A stretch of DNA of 7,171 nt, taken from the NCBI GenBank assembly GCA_025965755.1, contig JAOPWI010000062.1, positions 1 through 7,171 on the forward strand, written 5' to 3'. Positions 4,327-7,171 of this stretch are shown here, piece after piece. The notes beneath the pieces are model-generated. The model did no database searches and was not told the origin of the DNA. It saw nothing but the letters and a program-made list of their open reading frames with translations. Position 1 is the first letter of the stretch, and every line of letters begins with the position of its first letter. Source of the stretch: Frankiales bacterium. GTDB taxonomy: Bacteria; Actinomycetota; Actinomycetes; Mycobacteriales; SCTD01. Position numbers and translations under genes: made by a program.

Positions 4327-5744
4327 TGACGCAACCCGCGACCGCTCGCCCTGCCCCGACCACCGCCGGTGCGCTTCGCGCGAGCGGCCACGTGCACGAG
4401 ACCGTCAAGGCCGAGGTCCGGCGCAACCTGATCGCGCGGCTGGCCGCCGGACAGGACACCTTTCCCGGCCTGCTGGGCTTCGAGGACACCGTGCTGCCCG
4501 AGGTCGAGCGGGCCCTGCTGGCGGGCCACGACATCGTGCTGCTCGGCGAGCGCGGCCAGGGCAAGACCCGCCTGGTGCGCACCCTGACCGGGCTGCTCGA
4601 CGAGTGGACGCCGGTCATCGCGGGCTGCGAGATCAACGACCACCCCTACGCCCCGGTCTGCGGCCGGTGCACCGCCCTGCTCAGCGAGCTCGGCGACGAG
4701 CTGCCCGTGACGTGGAAGCACCGCACCGACCGGTACGGGGAGAAGCTGGCGACGCCGGACACCAGCGTCGGCGACCTCATCGGCGACGTCGACCCGATCA
4801 AGGTGGCCGAGGGCCGCACCCTGGGCGACCCGGAGACGGTCCACTACGGCCTGGTTCCGCGCACCAACCGCGGCATCTTCAGCGTCAACGAGCTGCCCGA
4901 CCTCGCCGAGCGCATTCAGGTCGCGCTGCTCAACGTGCTGGAGGAGCGGGACGTGCAGGTCCGGGGCTACGTGCTGCGGCTGCCGCTCGACCTGCTGGTG
5001 GTGGCCAGCGCCAATCCCGAGGACTACACCAACCGGGGCCGCATCATCACGCCCCTGAAGGACCGCTTCGGCACCGAGGTCCGCACGCACTACCCGCTGC
5101 GCCTGGAGGACGAGGTCCGGGTCGTCCTGCAGGAGGCGGTGCTCAGCTGGCCCGGCACGCCGGTCGTCGTGCCCGACCACCTGATCGAGATCGTCGCCCG
5201 CTACACCCGCCTGGTGCGCGACAGCCCCCAGGTCGACCAGCGCTCCGGCGTCTCGGCCCGCCTCGCGGTCGCCGCCGCCGAGACCGTCGCGGCCTCCGCG
5301 GCCCGCCGCGCCGCGATCACCGGCGAGGCCACCGCGGTCGCCCGGGTCTGCGACCTGCCCGGCGTCGTGCCGGCCTCGCGCGGCAAGGTGGAGTTCGAGG
5401 CCGCCGAGGAGGGCCGCGAGGCCGAGGTGCTCGAGCACCTGCTGCGCAAGGCCACCGCCGACGCGTTCCGCGGCCTGCTGGCGGGCCTGGACCTGTCGGG
5501 CCTGCAGGAGCGCTTCGCGCAGGGCGTGACCGTGGAGACCGGCGACCTGGTTCCGGCCGGCGAGCTGCTGGACCGGCTCGGCCCGGTGCCCGGCCTGTCC
5601 GCGCTGCTGCAGCGCCTCGGCGTCGAGCAGGAGTCGCCCGGGCTCGCCGCGGCCGCGCTGGAGTTCGCGCTCGAGGGCCTCTACCTCAACCGCCGGCTGG
5701 CCAAGGACGCCGTCGGCGGGCGCGCGGTCTACGGCAGCCGATGA
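4326..5744 (+). CDS. ChlI/MoxR-like AAA+ ATPase (magnesium-chelatase-subunit-like)
   Basis: This 472-residue protein has an AAA+ core at about residues 45-310 and a helical lid and extension to the C-terminus. Walker A is GERGQGKT at 74-81. The Walker B position reads RGIFSVNELPDLAERIQ, with Asn in place of the usual Asp before the catalytic Glu. Sensor 1 and the arginine-finger region are seen in VVASANPEDYTNRG and TPLKDRFG. Between Walker A and B an insert has C101, H106, C112, C115 (VCGRC) and H132, a possible metal site, then the conserved RYGEKLATPDTSVGDLIG. Relatives are annotated as magnesium chelatase subunit I (for example Rv0958 of M. tuberculosis). No other bacteriochlorophyll gene is present, so a true chelatase role in pigment synthesis is unlikely. 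More probably it remodels or loads a substrate together with the VWA-type protein encoded downstream. The GTG at 4326 is chosen for its -10 spacing and because family-like sequence (ALRASGHVHETVKAEVRRNL) starts soon after. It overlaps the next gene by ATGA. Confidence 0.9.
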   Translation: MTQPATARPAPTTAGALRASGHVHETVKAEVRRNLIARLAAGQDTFPGLLGFEDTVLPEVERALLAGHDIVLLGERGQGKTRLVRTLTGLLDEWTPVIAGCEINDHPYAPVCGRCTALLSELGDELPVTWKHRTDRYGEKLATPDTSVGDLIGDVDPIKVAEGRTLGDPETVHYGLVPRTNRGIFSVNELPDLAERIQVALLNVLEERDVQVRGYVLRLPLDLLVVASANPEDYTNRGRIITPLKDRFGTEVRTHYPLRLEDEVRVVLQEAVLSWPGTPVVVPDHLIEIVARYTRLVRDSPQVDQRSGVSARLAVAAAETVAASAARRAAITGEATAVARVCDLPGVVPASRGKVEFEAAEEGREAEVLEHLLRKATADAFRGLLAGLDLSGLQERFAQGVTVETGDLVPAGELLDRLGPVPGLSALLQRLGVEQESPGLAAAALEFALEGLYLNRRLAKDAVGGRAVYGSR

Positions 5745-6016
5745 GGGCGGCGCCGCGCGACCCCGGGGTGCCGGACGTCGCCGCCCTGCGCCGCCGGGTG
5801 CTCCTGACCGCCGTGGTGGCCATGACGCTGTTCGTGGCCGCGGCCTACACCGTCATGACCCTCGGGGTCTCCGACTTCTGGCTGCTGGTGCTGGCCGTGC
5901 TCATCTGGGTCCTGGTGGTCCGGCCGCTCATGCGCCCGGTGCGCGAGGTCGTCGGGCTGCGCCGGCGGCTGGCCTATCAGGCGTTCCTGGAGCAACGGCG
6001 CGAGGAGCAGCGGTGA
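5741..6016 (+). CDS. Small two-helix membrane protein between AAA+ and VWA-type genes
   Basis: This is a 91-residue protein. The cytoplasmic N-terminus (1-19) ends in RRR, a first helix spans about 20-41 (VLLTAVVAMTLFVAAAYTVM...), a tight polar turn GVSDFW follows, and a second helix spans about 46-60 (FWLLVLAVLIWVLVV). A very basic tail (61-91, with many Arg and a final REEQR) completes it. The positive-inside rule puts both ends in the cytoplasm as a hairpin. Its ATG overlaps the TGA of the AAA+ gene (ATGA) and its TGA overlaps the GTG of the next gene (GTGA), so all three are likely co-translated. No Shine-Dalgarno sequence is evident before the ATG, which suggests re-initiation. I do not recognise the family. 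Recruiting the ATPase-VWA pair to the membrane is a hypothesis based on position and topology. Confidence 0.85.
   Translation: MRAAPRDPGVPDVAALRRRVLLTAVVAMTLFVAAAYTVMTLGVSDFWLLVLAVLIWVLVVRPLMRPVREVVGLRRRLAYQAFLEQRREEQR
6002..6007 (+). promoter_or_regulatory. Shine-Dalgarno for the VWA-type gene, inside the small membrane gene
   Basis: GAGGAG lies five bases before the GTG at 6013, within the last codons of the upstream gene. It supports the GTG start and the GTGA overlap with the upstream stop. Confidence 0.6.
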
Positions 6017-7171
6017 GGCCCCGCTACCGCTACGGCGAGTGGTCCGGCGGGCGCGACCCGCTCGAGCCGCCGTACGACGTGGCGTCCGCGCTGGACGAGA
6101 TCGGCGACCGGGTGCTGGCCGGGGAGAGCCCGACGCAGGCGCTGCGTGACCTGCTGCGACGCGGCGCCGACGGGCTGCGCGGGTTGGACGACCTGCGCCG
6201 GCAGGTCTCCAGGCGCCAGCGCGAGGCCCGGCAGAAGGGCCAGCTGGACGGCACGCTGCAGGAGGTCCGCGAGCTGCTCGAGCAGGCCGTCGAGCTGGAG
6301 AAGCAGGCGCTGTTCCCGGACCCGTCCGACGCGGCGCGGATGGCCGAGATGGAGCTGGACACGCTCCCCCGGGACACCGCCCGGGCCGTGCAGGAGCTCA
6401 AGCCGTACCCGTGGAGGAGCCCCGAGGCCCAGGCCGCGTACGACGCGATCGAGGACCTGCTGCGGCGGGAGGTGCTGGACAGCCAGTTCCGCGGGATGAA
6501 GGACGCGCTGGCGAACGCGACCCCGCAGGACATGCAGGCGGTCAAGGACATGCTGGCCGACCTCAACGCCATGCTGGAGGCCGACGCCCGGGGCGAGCAC
6601 ACGCCCGAGCATTTCCAGGAGTTCCTGGCCAAGCACGGGGACTTCTTCCCGAGCAACCCCGAGACGCTCGAGGAGCTGGTCGACGACCTGGCCCGCCGGG
6701 CCGCCGCGCAGCAGCGCCTCATGGACTCGCTCACGCCGCAGCAGCGCCAGGAGCTCGGCGAGCTCATGCAGGGCGCCCTGGACCTGGACCTGCAGGCCCA
6801 GATGTCCCAGCTCGGCGACGCGCTGCGCAACGCCCGCCCCGACCTGCCCTGGGGCGGCAAGGAGCGCATGCGCGGCGAGGAGGGCCTCGGCATGGGCGAC
6901 GCCACCAGCGCGCTCGAGGAGCTGGCCGACCTGGACGACCTGCAAGCGGCGCTCGGCCAGGACTATCCCGGCGCCTCGCTGGACGACGTCGACGAGGACG
7001 CCGTCCAGCGCGCGCTCGGCCGGGCTGCCGTCGACGACGTCGCGGCGCTGCGCCGGATCGAGAAGGAGCTGCGGGAGCAGGGCTACCTGGTCCGCGACTC
7101 CTCCGGCCGGCTCGAGCTGTCGCCGCGGGCCGTGCGCCGGCTCGGCGCGACGGCCCTGCGCCGGGTCTTCA
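6013..7171 (+). CDS. N-terminal part of a VWA-domain-type partner of the AAA+ ATPase (3' truncated)
   Basis: The frame is open from GTG 6013 to the window edge, giving 386 full codons with GC-rich third positions. The protein begins RPRYRYGEWSGGRDPLEPPYDV and continues as an almost wholly helical, charged region. Its segments include ALRDLLRRGADGLRGLDDL (about 39-57) and LNAMLEADARGEHTPEHFQEFL, HGDFFPSNPETLEELVDDL and LTPQQRQELGELMQGAL (together about 182-256). I recognise these as the N-terminal portion of the Rv0959-like family, which pairs with the Rv0958-like ATPase and carries a von Willebrand factor A domain near its C-terminus. That domain and its MIDAS motif (DxSxS) would lie beyond the window and cannot be confirmed. 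Start choice rests on GAGGAG five bases upstream and on the family-like RYRYGEW opening. In related ATPase-VWA pairs the VWA protein acts as adaptor or substrate-binding partner; the substrate here is unknown. Confidence 0.8.
   Translation, partial: MRPRYRYGEWSGGRDPLEPPYDVASALDEIGDRVLAGESPTQALRDLLRRGADGLRGLDDLRRQVSRRQREARQKGQLDGTLQEVRELLEQAVELEKQALFPDPSDAARMAEMELDTLPRDTARAVQELKPYPWRSPEAQAAYDAIEDLLRREVLDSQFRGMKDALANATPQDMQAVKDMLADLNAMLEADARGEHTPEHFQEFLAKHGDFFPSNPETLEELVDDLARRAAAQQRLMDSLTPQQRQELGELMQGALDLDLQAQMSQLGDALRNARPDLPWGGKERMRGEEGLGMGDATSALEELADLDDLQAALGQDYPGASLDDVDEDAVQRALGRAAVDDVAALRRIEKELREQGYLVRDSSGRLELSPRAVRRLGATALRRVF

Noticed and set aside
4227..5438. A 403-codon minus-strand frame antisense to the AAA+ gene
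   Set aside because: It mirrors the strong codon bias of the AAA+ gene and has no start signal or recognisable motifs.
4326..5744. Evidence for bacteriochlorophyll or cobalamin chelatase function
   Set aside because: Only similarity to the ATPase subunit is seen. No large chelatase subunit or pigment/cobalamin pathway gene is in the window, so the specific metal-chelatase name is not supported.
3056..6016. A 986-codon open frame on the plus strand crossing the ilvA region and the AAA+ gene
   Set aside because: It is a GC-driven open frame, antisense to ilvA and out of frame with the AAA+ gene. Its composition is Arg/Gly/Pro-rich with no recognisable domain. Only its last 91 codons (from 5741) form a real gene.
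5977..6945. A 322-codon minus-strand frame antisense to the VWA-type gene
   Set aside because: Leu/Val/Gln-rich shadow of the helical plus-strand protein; the plus-strand frame matches a known family from its first residues.

Overview
The base composition is very high in GC, with almost every third codon position G or C. A mycothiol S-conjugate amidase gene is present, starts are mostly GTG, and the order DUF4307 / mca / small membrane protein / greA resembles the mycobacterial chromosome. Together these point to a chromosomal segment of a mycothiol-producing actinobacterium. The genus cannot be fixed from the sequence alone. I see no mobile element, tRNA, rRNA, CRISPR array or sign of recent transfer.

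Layout from left to right: (1) the 3' end of an unrecognised gene with a hydrophobic segment (2-268, +), closed by a tight hairpin. (2) An arfB-type ribosome-rescue peptidyl-tRNA hydrolase (308-736, +), which looks leaderless. (3) Convergent to it, a two-gene unit on the minus strand: mca (1025-1915) followed by an 80-residue single-pass membrane protein (786-1028) that overlaps mca by ATGA. (4) Divergent from mca, a DUF4307 membrane protein (1988-2362, +), then greA (2433-2942, +) with its own promoter and leader. (5) Convergent to greA across two stem-loops, a threonine ammonia-lyase with a C-terminal ACT domain (2999-4222, -). (6) Divergent from that, a tightly overlapping plus-strand operon: a ChlI/MoxR-like AAA+ ATPase (4326-5744), a 91-residue two-helix membrane protein (5741-6016) and the first 386 codons of a protein resembling the VWA-domain partner of such ATPases (6013 to the window edge).

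Most of the window is housekeeping: ribosome rescue, mycothiol-dependent detoxification, transcript-cleavage factor, and isoleucine-pathway or threonine catabolism. The least understood part is the AAA+ / small membrane protein / VWA-type cassette at 4326-7171. Its overlaps (ATGA and GTGA) imply coupled translation and a stoichiometric complex. The AAA+ protein carries an NE instead of DE in Walker B and a Cys/His-rich insert after Walker A, and the small protein between the two partners is a plausible membrane anchor. ATPase-VWA pairs act as chaperone-like or metal-insertion machines in characterised relatives, but the substrate here is unknown.

Regulatory structure is compact. Two genes (arfB and the AAA+ gene) have a -10-like hexamer followed by exactly six bases and then a GTG start with no Shine-Dalgarno sequence, which is the geometry of leaderless transcripts. 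Several gene ends carry short, GC-rich, U-tract-free hairpins.
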